Made by a program: the position numbers and the translations under genes. Under the pieces are notes generated by a model. That model had not been told where the DNA came from and did not search any database. It saw only the letters and a list, made by a program, of their open reading frames with translations. Below are positions 1 through 9,960 of a stretch of DNA of 64,000 bases, one piece after another. Each line of letters begins with the position of its first letter. The stretch's first letter is position 1. Source of the stretch: Cylicocyclus nassatus (Eukaryota; Nematoda; Chromadorea; Rhabditida; Strongylidae); the NCBI GenBank assembly GCA_958299035.1, contig CATQJL010000112.1, positions 4,696,123 to 4,760,122 on the forward strand, read 5' to 3'.

Positions 1-332
1 CCGTAAGTACTCTGCCAAGAAGTATACTTCGTGACGAACTTTCCACTTTCAAATGACTCTCGCTGACTTTCTTCATTCTAATACCTAACAAGAGTGCCTA
101 TGCCAACGGTGGAAACCGTTGTTAATTTAGCGAACGGCAGTGACGGTGCAACTGCAGCATACCGATCGCATGCAAAGCACTTACAGATCAGTGTGAGAAG
201 CCAGAAGAAGTGCGTGCCTCTGCTCCACACATCAGGTAATTCACATTTCATCGAAAGGTGACAACACATAATGGCAGAGCACAGAGCAGATTCAAAAAAA
301 TAACATACAGGAATGCATACACAGAAAATCAC
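1..332 (-). CDS. Possible two-exon fragment of a minus-strand gene at the window edge
   Basis: Two open segments on the minus strand join in frame. The upstream one (about 332 down to 188) ends at a good donor, gtaagt. The downstream one starts after an acceptor near position 88 (cttgttag) and stays open to the window edge. The joined frame has a hydrophobic stretch (FFWLLTLI) followed by basic residues (IRMKKVSES), which could be a type II membrane anchor. No family is recognised. The first ATG at 332 precedes a Cys-rich stretch that may be intron, so the true start is unclear; an internal Met just before KCELPDVW is an alternative. Support is only the matched splice signals and frame. Confidence 0.3.
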
Positions 333-658
333 GGCGCTACTCCAGTATCCGGGCCCCCAATTTTTTTTTGTCGTGGATTTAACCGTCTCTTGGCCTAGAG
401 GTTATTCGGCCCGCTGATGCCGAATATCACACTGGTTTTGTACGATAGGGTCATTTTCTACGATTACGGGGTGTAGTGGTTAACGTAGTGCAGAACCATG
501 AAACATTCAAAATAGATATGAGCGAAGACACGATTTTACCTTACTTTAACGGGATTGGCAACTGGAAGGCGATCGCTGCGCCCGCCCAACTTCCGAGTGC
601 CGCACTACGAAGCGCTTTGCGAATTCCACTATACATTATTTTTTTTCGCAATATATAG
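333..658. other. Spacer, no gene seen
   Basis: AT-rich sequence with a poly-T run near 361. Short open frames start in it but none has splice signals or recognisable content. Confidence 0.5.
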
Positions 659-1064
659 TCCCCTCCACAGATCGTGCTACCCTTGGTCTGCGTCTCACAC
701 CTACAGGGCTCCTAAATTGCAGTCGTTTGCACCAGCGGTCGCGCGACCGCGTCGCGCCCGGGCACTTTGCCGGCGCCGACGCTATCGATCGAGGCGGCGC
801 CATTGATGCTCCGGCGCGACGCGGTCGCGCGACCTCTGGTGCAAACGACTCTGCAATTTAGGAGCCCCGTACCACGTGTGGCTAACATGTTGGCAACGTG
901 GCAACAACATGTTTGCAACATGCAGCAACATGTTGGCGCGGCCAAAACGTCCTGCCAACGTGTTGCTGCATGTTGCAAACACGTTGTTGTCACGTTGCCA
1001 ACATGTTAGTCACACGTGGCAGGTGTGAGACGCAGACCGAGGGTAGCAAGATCTGTGGAAGGGA
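659..1064. mobile_element. Nested three-hairpin inverted-repeat element
   Basis: Outer terminal inverted repeats of about 44 bp lie at 659-702 and 1021-1064 and share CTGCGTCTCACACCT, with few mismatches. Inside are two separate long hairpins. One (about 706-868) pairs a segment containing CAGTCGTTTGCACCAG with its complement and has a GC-rich stem. The other (about 872-1019) is made of variants of CAACATGTTGGCAACGTGG. The outer stem plus two inner stems could fold as a three-way junction. No coding capacity is seen, so it is probably a non-autonomous DNA transposon. No clear target-site duplication was found. Confidence 0.7.
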
Positions 1065-1493
1065 CCATACATTGTTACGGTACCCGCAGCGATCACAGGA
1101 ATCGCAGGAATTGCAGGAACCACAGGAATAGTATAGCCGGTCAAGAGTGCAATTTGAATTTTAGGCGTAAAATGTGGTACGTAGAGCGATGTACATTTGA
1201 TTTTACGCTTAATTTTTTAACGAGGGCTGATTTGCGTTTCTTTTCTACACTTGTAGCTAGAATTAAGGCTTCGTATCGTACAGATTAGTATCATACAGAA
1301 TTAGCACATGTACAAGGCCCTTTAAAGGCACAAAAAGGTTGTGGAACGCAAATCTTTTGCTCATCACAGTAGCTTAGGGTTAACTTAAACGAGTACTTGC
1401 ATATATACCTATATATACTCTCGTTCCAATCTTTGTCGTTTCTGACATCATTGTTTATTATAAGGTTGAGTAGTTATTATTCTTGTTTTAGGA
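1065..1493. other. Upstream region of the DDX10-like gene
   Basis: No gene is seen. A short direct repeat of GGAATCGCAGGAATTGCAGG type lies near 1097-1126. The stretch ends in the acceptor tattcttgttttag at 1478-1491, immediately before GA and the ATG at 1494. With no upstream donor or exon visible, this is a likely spliced-leader trans-splice site. Confidence 0.45.
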
Positions 1494-4400
1494 ATGACTG
1501 CAGTGGATGCACATAGAGCCAAGAAGAAGCACCGTTTTAAGCAAGTGGGAAAGGAAAAGAAGTTGAGGAAGGAGGACAGCGAAAAAGAGTTGCAGACAGT
1601 TATCGAGAAATGTAAAGATCTTGCTAAAGTAAGTCAAAACCAGTCTATTTCGTTTGTAAAAGTAATCCTGCTTTTTTTCATTAGTACTTGAATTTTTAGG
1701 TAAACCCTTCTACTTTGAAACACTTTACTGACATTCCTTTGTCAAATAGAACGTTACAAGGATTGGAGGAATGTGATTACGAAGAGCCGACAGACATTCA
1801 AAGAGAATCCTTGCCTTTCTCCCTAAGTGGTTCGGATGTGGTTGGTGCTGCAAAAACCGGCAGCGGGAAAACTTTAGCACTAATCATACCGGTCAGTATT
1901 GTTAAGATAAGCTTACCATTAGACACTTCATTCTAATTTACATATCTCTTTAGGTCTTAGAATGCCTTTGGAAGGCAGGATGGTCTAATTTTGGCGGTCT
2001 CGGAGCCTTGATCATCTCACCCACCAGGGAGCTTGCCTTACAAACTTTCACTGTTATTAATAACATTGGGAAACATCACGATTTCTCATGCGCTCTTCTT
2101 ATCGGAGGTTTGCAGTTCTGTTCATATGTGCCGAGCACCTTTATTCTTGCTTCTTTTTCGGTAATCAAGATCCTTTTTACACAAGTTTGCTGGTTTTGTA
2201 AGGTTCTCACATTCTCAGGTACCGACGTGGATTATGAGAGGAAGCGAATTGGTACTGTAAACATCATTATTTGTACTCCCGGGCGACTTCTGCAGCATAT
2301 GGACGAGAATGAGCATTTGTCTTGTGATCAGCTGCAAATCCTTGTTCTTGATGAAGCAGATCGCATATTAGATATGGGTTTCAACCAACAGGTGAGCATT
2401 GAATCTAATATGTACACAGAAGTTTCTACTTTCCATCTCTGTTCCGTTGCTTGCTTTTGGTAGACATAATTTTTCTATCTTTAATCCGCTTAATCCACTT
2501 GATTCGCTTCACTATCGGTCAAATCAGCTAACCGACCAACAGCCAAACGGGCGGTTCATGTGATCCGCTTGATCCTCTTCATCCATTTCGCTATTGGTCA
2601 GTTCACTGATTTGGCGAATAGCGAAGTGGATCAAGCGTATGAAGTATGGCGTGTGCCTAAAGCATAGTGCAATATTTGCGTTTGTATGCTGATTTTCTGT
2701 TTGTCTCTCAACTCTTGTATTCGCTTTTTACCAGATCAACGCGATAGTCGCCAATCTTCCGAAAGAGCGGCAAACACTACTCTTCTCTGCTACGCAGACT
2801 CGTAATGTGAAAGACTTGAGCAGAGTCTGCACTAATGTTAGTTGTTCGTTTTGCTGTCTTTGATTATTTTCACTTCCTTATCACTGTCAGCATTTGTCCA
2901 AGTTTTTAGGATCCTGTATTCGTTTCCGCCCACGAACGTTGCGCGAATGCTACGCCAGATTGTCTGGTGCAGTGGTATATGGTATGTGAAGAGGAAGATA
3001 AAGTAAACACTATATGGTCGTTTACTGCCAACCACAAGAAAGCGAAGACTATCGTATTTGTGTCAAGTTGCAAGCAAGTAAGGAGATTTTTCTCATTTTC
3101 TTAGTTATTGGAAGCAACCCTTCACTTCGTTATAGGCGCGTTTTCTGACAAATGCTTTTTGTCATTTACGGCCAGGACTGCCAGTCATGGGTTTATGGGG
3201 TACAATGAATCAGAAGAAGCGTGTGGACGTTTTTCAAAATTTTGAAAATAAACAGGTAGTTAATTTCAGGTATTTTTTGTTTGCTGACATACTAATTTCA
3301 GGTATTTTTTGTTTGCTGCCATACTGTCTTATTTTGTAGGCTGCAGTGATGATAGCGACAGATGTTGCAAGTCGTGGGCTTGACTTCTCGGATGTGGATT
3401 GGGTTATTCAACTCGACTGTCCAGCTTCTGTTGAAGATTATATACACAGGTATTCAGCTATCACTTTTTCGCACAAAATTATTTTGGGTGTTTTGCTTAC
3501 CTCAGCTTTTTGATTTGCATGCATTTCTCTGTTTTTTCGTGTGATTGATCTTGATTCCAGTATTGGTTATCTGCTTTCAGAGTTGGTCGTACTGCTCGAA
3601 TGAATCAAACAGGACATGCTGTACTATTTTTAACACCTTCACAAGAAGAAGGAATGATAACAGCGTTAAGGCAGGCAAACATTCCACTGGAGAAGCAAGT
3701 GTAGGTCACTAGCTCGACACTAAATACTTTCCCGTTTTTTTCTGTACCATTAAGAATTGCAGTGCGGATCCACGAGCACTAGTCGATATACACACGAAGA
3801 TGCAAGCTGTGCTATCGCAATTTCCAGAACTGAACCAACATGCACAAAAGGTATACTTTTACATTATTATTCTGAAGGGGGGGGGGCTTTGGAAACGATT
3901 GATTATGGTCGTTATATCATATTATTTATCACAGTAAACCATTACGTTATCACGGTTTACTTATGCAATTTCAGAGCGTCGTTGCTTACCTTCGAAGTAT
4001 ATACATGATGAGAAATAAGCGAGTCTTCGACGTCACTTCAGTTGATGCCGCGAAACTTGCATCTTCTTATGGCCTTATGAGTGTCCCTAGAGTTCGGTTT
4101 TTGAGCAAGAAGGGACTGAATGTCAAGGTAAGCGGAGTTTGCGGAGTTTTGTTTTTTTTATTATCACTGTAAGGTTCTAAACGTGCACTTCCAATCTTAG
4201 GGCACAAAAAATAACAGCGATATTCCTCCTGCTCTTGACCGCAAGAAAGAGAATGGAACCGTTGAACAGGTGATCAATGTTTTCAGTACCTATAGTGCAT
4301 GTTATTCATTCGCACATGTAACTTTGCTTTCATATGTCAGTCGCTTCCCTTCTAGAAACCGGCGAAAAGCGAGTTTGAAATTGATGAAAACGAGGATTTG

Positions 4401-5296
4401 TTTGTGATGAAGAAGAAAGACGTTTTCAGCTTGCTTGAAAATGATCATAATGAGGTCTGTTCTACCGTTTTTTTTGAGTGGTTTCTTCAACACAGCGATT
4501 TTATCTAGGCTTGTGAACCTAGTCCGTCAAAGTCTACAAGCAACAACACTTCAAAAGTGATCACAAAATTGGGCGCTGCTAAAAAGTTGCTGAACAAAAA
4601 AGTGAAATTGAACGTAAGGAAAGTGTTCGATGATGAGGGAGAGGTTGCTAAGGTAGGATTGTTCGAGAAACTTTGGTAAGGAGTTCTTAACCTCAGAACA
4701 TTTTAGATTGATGGAATTGTTGATGATAAAGTGGAAGAAGCTGGTCTGGATCTTGCCACTGCTGTAGAGTCAATGAAGCAGAGTAGTGCGGTAAGCTTTT
4801 TGTTAATTAAACTCTGATGCCTAGTTAAATGGTTCATTTCAGGAGGATCGAAAGCGTCATAAGGAAATGATCAAGAAAAGAAAGAAAGAAGAGAAGGAAA
4901 GGTTGAAAAAGAGGAAGAGGTTAGAGAAGTAAGTGTGTTCATCTCGCTGTATTTCTCCATTTGCTTTCTATGGGTGATTTTCTTTCAGAGGTGAAGATCT
5001 TGACTTGGGAGAAGGAGGAAGTGGCATAGATAGCGATGCGGATTTGTCATTTTTGCCAGATCCCGATGAAGTGCGTAGGAAATACGCTGAAGAATGTGAG
5101 TCTACGTCTCTCGTGTATCATCTGCTCTTCCGATATTGTAGATTTCTAATTTTCTTTCACAGATGAGAATGAAGGAGACGTTGATGCATCTGCCAAAGCA
5201 GAAGATGTTGTGCCTCCATTGCGAAAGCGACGAAAACAACGTGAGCAATTGAAGAGTGCTGAAGAGCAGGCTCTTGCATTGCTTCATCCGCTTTAA
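1494..5296 (+). CDS. DDX10: DEAD-box ATP-dependent RNA helicase, DDX10/Dbp4 type
   Basis: Nucleolar helicase; the family acts in 18S rRNA processing and release of U14 snoRNA. Exons: 1494-1628, 1700-1891, 1954-2107, 2219-2391, 2735-2836, 2910-3077, 3136-3255, 3340-3449, 3581-3700, 3763-3850, 3975-4127, 4201-4269, 4356-4454, 4509-4652, 4707-4790, 4843-4928, 4989-5095, 5163-5296, giving 745 aa with all phases matching. Visible motifs: Q-motif region (F54, PTDIQ 75-79), motif [10 protein letters not shown] (95-103), PTREL (132-136), DEAD (205-208), SAT (236-238), [11 protein letters not shown] (354-364) and HRVGRTAR (384-391). The AAK form of motif I is typical of DDX10/Dbp4. The C-terminal third is Lys/Glu-rich ([20 protein letters not shown], about 640-665) with acidic patches, as in nucleolar helicases. 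The start ATG follows an unpaired acceptor. All catalytic motifs are intact. Confidence 0.95.
2475..2645. repeat. Small imperfect inverted repeat in a DDX10 intron
   Basis: Within intron 4 the sequence around CGCTTGATCC and TTTCGCTATT (about 2568-2597) recurs inverted as AATAGCGAAGTGGATCAAGCG near 2618-2638. Similar short words (TAATCCACTTGATTCGCTTCACTATCGGTC-like) lie near 2488-2520. This looks like a degraded foldback repeat; no function is apparent. Confidence 0.4.
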
Positions 5297-5660
5297 TAAT
5301 GAGGTACAAATGCATGCTGGTAATCTCTTGATATCACTTTGTATGTATGCACCTATCACTCTGATATTATTTTTTAGCAACTAGTACGACAAAAGAAGCG
5401 TAGTTTTCAGTTATTTTAGATACTATTTATATGATTGTGCGAATGTAAACTCAATGAGACTGGATGAACTGTAGACTGATTTCATCGTTTATTTCTTGCT
5501 GTTGATTTTGTGGTTGTTATTACTCTTGTAGTTGCTTGTTGTTGTTATTTATACGAAAGAAGAATGAACACTTTGCATCTTGTCTTCTAGTTCGGAGTTC
5601 ACTGCTTATATCTCGAAAATCTTTTTCGTACTCACTATTTTAAGTTATTTTTCTTTTCGG
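5297..5660. promoter_or_regulatory. Intercistronic region with likely trans-splice acceptor
   Basis: The gap between the DDX10 stop and the UTP15 ATG is 364 bp. It contains candidate acceptors at 5590 (cttgtcttctag) and 5647 (attttaag) with no upstream donor, plus T-rich stretches. This spacing is longer than the roughly 100 bp typical of C. elegans operons but fits operon gaps reported in other nematodes. No AATAAA signal was found; the closest is AATAAT at 5296-5301. Confidence 0.4.
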
Positions 5661-8600
5661 ATGGCGGTTTCATATGTTCCTGCTGGCCGAGTGGCAGTGA
5701 ACGAATTTCATCGTAGATTAGATGATGACGTTATCTATTGGAGGCGGATGCAGGTACGAGAATCACTTCCTATTTTGTTTTTGATTTGTTCTTATTTTCG
5801 AATTTCTTTCGAGATGTTTGCGATTGATGTCTTTCGTTCACTTTATCAAGCTGTGTCCTACCAATTGTTGCTTTGACATTGGCACCTTGCAACTTCCATA
5901 TGAGTCATTTACCCACATACTATTTACCTTTTCTAGCAATTATCCGTCTTTCAAGAGCCATCTTCTGTCACTTCGGTAGCATTCTGCCCGAAAAAGCCTT
6001 ACAACGTTGCATCTACTAGTTCCGTTCGGCTCTCTTTGTATGATATTGTAGTATGTGAACCTATAAATATGTTCAGTAGGTGAGTACATCTGGAAATTTT
6101 CTGCCTTTTGGCATTTGGCAAACACTATTTTGCAGATTCAAGCAAGCTGTACATGGTGTGCGGTTTCGACATGATGGAGAGTTGGTCGGTGAGCGAATTT
6201 CTGTTTTCCCCTCTTCTCGCTCCTAGCGTTTTCATGCTCGCAAAAAATTGCGAAAGGCAGTGTGTTTTTGTACAAATATCAAGACTTTTGTGATCGAAGC
6301 ACAGAATGTTAAATTTATTATACTTTCTCTTATTGAAACCTTTTATATTTTACCCGGACTTTTCAGCAATTGGCGGCGAGGAAGGAAAAGTACGTGTTTT
6401 TGACGTCACTCGCACCAGTGGCACTGGCAAAGTATGTTTGTTTGAAGCACTTCTTCATATCTTTAAGTTTTCCTCTTGTGCTGCAAATTTAGCTTTTCTA
6501 GACTCCGTTGCGTAGTGTACGTGCAAGTCAGAGCAGTGTTCGTTGTGTTGAATTCTCCTCTTGCGGTAAAAAATTGTATTCTATGGCGAGTGACGGAATA
6601 GTAAAACAGTGGGATATTGCTGATACAAGGTACTCGAGAAGTTTTCAAAATATTAGGTGATGATTTATGTTACAGTGCTAAGCCAACTATGGATTTCACA
6701 GCTCACAAGGATGCCATTCGAGCAAGCGCTATTTCTGCTCCCAATGAAAGCCTTCTTCTGACCGGAGGATATGATCACAAAGTATGTCGCTTTTATTTAT
6801 GGTCATTTCATCGTTAGACAATTTAGGTAAAATTATGGGATTGTCGGTGTGTAAACGATGGTCCTACCGTGGAAGTGGATGTCAACTTCCCTGTTGAAAG
6901 CGTTGTGTTTCTCAATAATGAGCATTTGATTGCCACTGCTGCTGGTCCCATCGTCAGGTTAGTACATTGTCCGTTGTGTAGTCTACCCCCCTGATCTTCT
7001 GATTTAGAATTTGGGATATAGCCGCTGGAGGGAGGCAACTGATGTCACTACAGCAGCATCATAAAACAGTCACTTCCCTTTGCTTAGCGAAAAATGGTGA
7101 TGTATTGTTATCAGGTGGAATCGACAGACGGGTTAACGCTTTCCGATTGATAGATTTTACATTGGTAATTCAGTTTTGATCTTTGCGCTGTCTTGGGTTC
7201 AGGTGAGTTTTTGTTTTAGCTTCATTCGATGTCCATGGCCGCACCAGTGTTGAGCCTAGCAATATCGCCGGATGACCAGACAATGGCTGTAGGCATAGGT
7301 CAACTTCTGGCCATTCACCGTCGAGCGCCGGAGTCTAAAGTGCGTTGGGAGTTCGATTTATCTCTCATTCAACTTCTGTGAGTCTAGCAAATTCATATAC
7401 TTCTGATCTAGGCTATGGTAAGTGCACAAGTCGCTGACAATCGCACAATGGTCCGTACTGCTGCGCCCAAGGTGCGAGTGCAGGAGGCAGGAAAACCAAG
7501 AGAAACTAAGGAGATTAGTGCAAAATCTAGTGATCAGGTACATTCATGCATTTTTTCATTTCATTTTATCTTCTTCTATTTTTTATTTATATTCATACTC
7601 TTATACTTACTATCTATACATATACAGTCATTCCAGTTTTTGAGAGAGCCTTAGGTTTTTTTAGCATCGCTTGTCAAAGATTGATACACTTTTGAAAGGT
7701 TATCAACACTCTGCTGCCATCCGAAAGATGTTTCATTGTGAGTTTTCTCCTCATCAAAATTTTTTTTCTTCAATCGAGTAACGTTTTTAGCTTATTACTT
7801 TCACACCAAAAAAGAGGAGGTGGTAGCTTGGCTGCGAATTATCATACATAGAGGAGCAATTCGACGTGCGATCTCAGGGCAAGAAAATGATGTTCTTGTG
7901 AATATGCTCAAGTGAGTTGGGAGATTCCGACTCATATCCCCGTTTTTAGCTCATTTGATCTAGGTTTGTCCATGTGCAGATGTTCCGTGGAAGTCACTTT
8001 GATGTGTTGCGACACGTTGTTGACGCTTTCTTCGGTTGGCATTTTTAATCTTTCATTTTGAACTGATTGACTTCATTTCGTTCAGAGGTGTATGCTAACG
8101 AGGAGTTGCACCCAAAAGTGGCAAAACTAGCCCTGAGCCTGAAAACAGCTGTGGCAAAGGAACTAATTGTTCAGAATCAGGTAGGTAGTTGTAGTCTATG
8201 TACGAAGCATGTCATTTTTTTTAAATCTTAATTCAAGCTTTCGCAAACTATTGGAGCCTTGGAATCTATAATGAACGCAGCACGGACGTCAACCTTGCAT
8301 TACGAGCCTCCTAAGGTGAGAATCTTTGTGGTCTTCATTTTGTCACAGGCCCTTTAATGATTTGTAGTCTGACTTATGTTTTTAAGCACTTCCATAGTAA
8401 TTCAACGAAATTGCAATGTTTTGAATAATGGGAAGTCATTGATCAGCAAACGCAAAAAGTGCACCATTTGCGTCATCTTGTAATGTGTGCTTACGCTTCT
8501 GTAACTTCTTAAGTTCTCTCTTTACTCTTCGTAAGAAACGGAACTGGTGGGTGTCTTTGAAAGGAGAAGATGCAGATTTTGTGGGTTAAGAGAACTTTAA

Positions 8601-8894
8601 TTTTAGACTTCACAAATTTTTGAGCTCTTCGATAGAATTTGAGAATTTGCTCTCAAAGCGTATTGCTCTGTGGTCATAGAGTTGTTATGCATAGTACTAC
8701 TTAGATTGAAAGCAACATACGTGTCTGATTAAAGAATATTTCATTTTCAGGAAATTGCAGACCTTGCCAAAGAAGGATCGAAACATCTAGCGGAAAGGAG
8801 TAGCGACCCTTTCGGTCTTTTTGGTGAGCCTACGCTTGGGTCTGTATCTTTAGATCTTTTGGATAGAGCTGACAATGCTCAAGCTGTAGTTTGA
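5661..8894 (+). CDS. UTP15: U3 snoRNP/SSU processome WD40 protein UTP15
   Basis: Component of the t-UTP (UTP-A) subcomplex, which binds the 5' external transcribed spacer of pre-rRNA in the nucleolus. Exons: 5661-5753, 5937-6079, 6136-6188, 6367-6431, 6502-6629, 6676-6781, 6827-6957, 7008-7164, 7220-7339, 7412-7537, 7665-7737, 7791-7911, 7964-8034, 8086-8180, 8238-8315, 8751-8894; 567 aa, all phases matching. WD40 signatures include VFCPKKP-region repeat 1, GGEEGKVRVFD, KQWDI, GGYDHKVKLWD, RIWDI and SGGIDRRV. The second half (HSAAIRKMFH, VVAWLRIIIHRGAIRRAI) matches the UTP15 C-terminal domain. Family members are usually about 510-520 aa; this one is slightly longer through a charged linker (about 330-375). 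It lies directly downstream of another ribosome-biogenesis gene, which suggests co-expression. Confidence 0.92.
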
Positions 8895-9290
8895 TTTTCA
8901 AAATAGGAAATAATCTCAGGGTAGTGTCTTTACCTTAGTATAGATTGTTGTCATGTAGCAGATAGATATATGAGTATGATCTTATAGGCTCATTTTACCC
9001 AAGTGTAGTTTTATAGTAGACTGTAACATAATCTGTGATTTTTTTTCCTCTTTGAAGAGTAGTGATTGAGAATCCCAAACCTTTTACGAAAATTCAACAA
9101 AATAACTTTGTATTTCTGTTTATATATCGGACTTGTTTTGTATGTACTTGCCGTTCTTTCGTTTTTTTTCTGTTTCACTTTATTTTGTTATTTGTTTTCA
9201 CTGTTTCTCTTGTTACTGTATAGCTTCGTTGATATCTTGTAAAGTTTCATACAAGCTTCAATATTTCCCATATTTTGCACTATATCACAA
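8895..9290. other. UTP15 3' region
   Basis: AT-rich, with runs of T. No clear AATAAA signal was identified close to the stop, and no gene is seen. Confidence 0.4.
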
Positions 9291-9570
9291 GGGAGTAAGC
9301 AAAAGGCAGAATATTTATATAAGGTGGAATTTCGAAAATTACACTCTAGTTTCTCGTAAACGTCCTTCGCCTGGGTCTGTCCTCGGACGGTCGGTACTGA
9401 ATGGTGAAACGTCTATAAAAGATTCGCATGTTGAGTCCCTAAAGATGGTGATGCATGATTATTCTTTTAGCAAAGACAGAATCCACAAACCTTGTGCCAC
9501 CAGCGCCTCTCACGTCAAGCTCGTGAATAGCCGATTGTTGGCTGATTCTTCTGACGTCGTGCTTCTGTAA
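9133..9570 (+). CDS. Unidentified intronless open frame, possibly the last exon of a small gene
   Basis: A 145-codon open frame ends at a TAA at 9568-9570. The first half is T-rich and hydrophobic and looks like open intron or UTR. From about 9346 the composition changes to balanced, coding-like codons with a Ser/Lys/Arg-rich product (RKRPSPGSVLGRS, ADSSDVVLL at the end). An acceptor-like acactctag at 9342-9350 could start an exon, but it would open a different frame, so the coding case is unproven. No family is recognised. It lies between UTP15 on the same strand and the chemoreceptor gene on the other. Confidence 0.25.
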   Translation: MFCMYLPFFRFFSVSLYFVICFHCFSCYCIASLISCKVSYKLQYFPYFALYHKGVSKRQNIYIRWNFENYTLVSRKRPSPGSVLGRSVLNGETSIKDSHVESLKMVMHDYSFSKDRIHKPCATSASHVKLVNSRLLADSSDVVLL

Positions 9571-9960
9571 TCCTCTCTTTAGGTTTAGTAAATGCGCTGG
9601 TACAATACATATATTTGTTGAAATGTTACTGAAACGATGTCTAATTTTCCCAAAAGTGTTTTGCTCAACTTTTAGAATCGATTCTATCTTAAAACAGATC
9701 TAACTGTGGGTGGACAAAATTCGCGGGATCCGAGAGACTATGCGAGCTCTTTTATCTAGTATCTAGTCCAAAAATGGTGAAATAGAAATGCTAGAATATG
9801 CCCCCAACTTCACTCAAGTTTGCTGTGTACTTGCAGTAGTTTTAGGCATCTTTCAAATCTATACCCAATTTCAGCATATTACTTCTGATAACCACAAGAA
9901 GCTTTATCAGCGTAAAATGCGAAATATTTCTTAGTGTTTTCTTCTCATGAATATAAAAGT

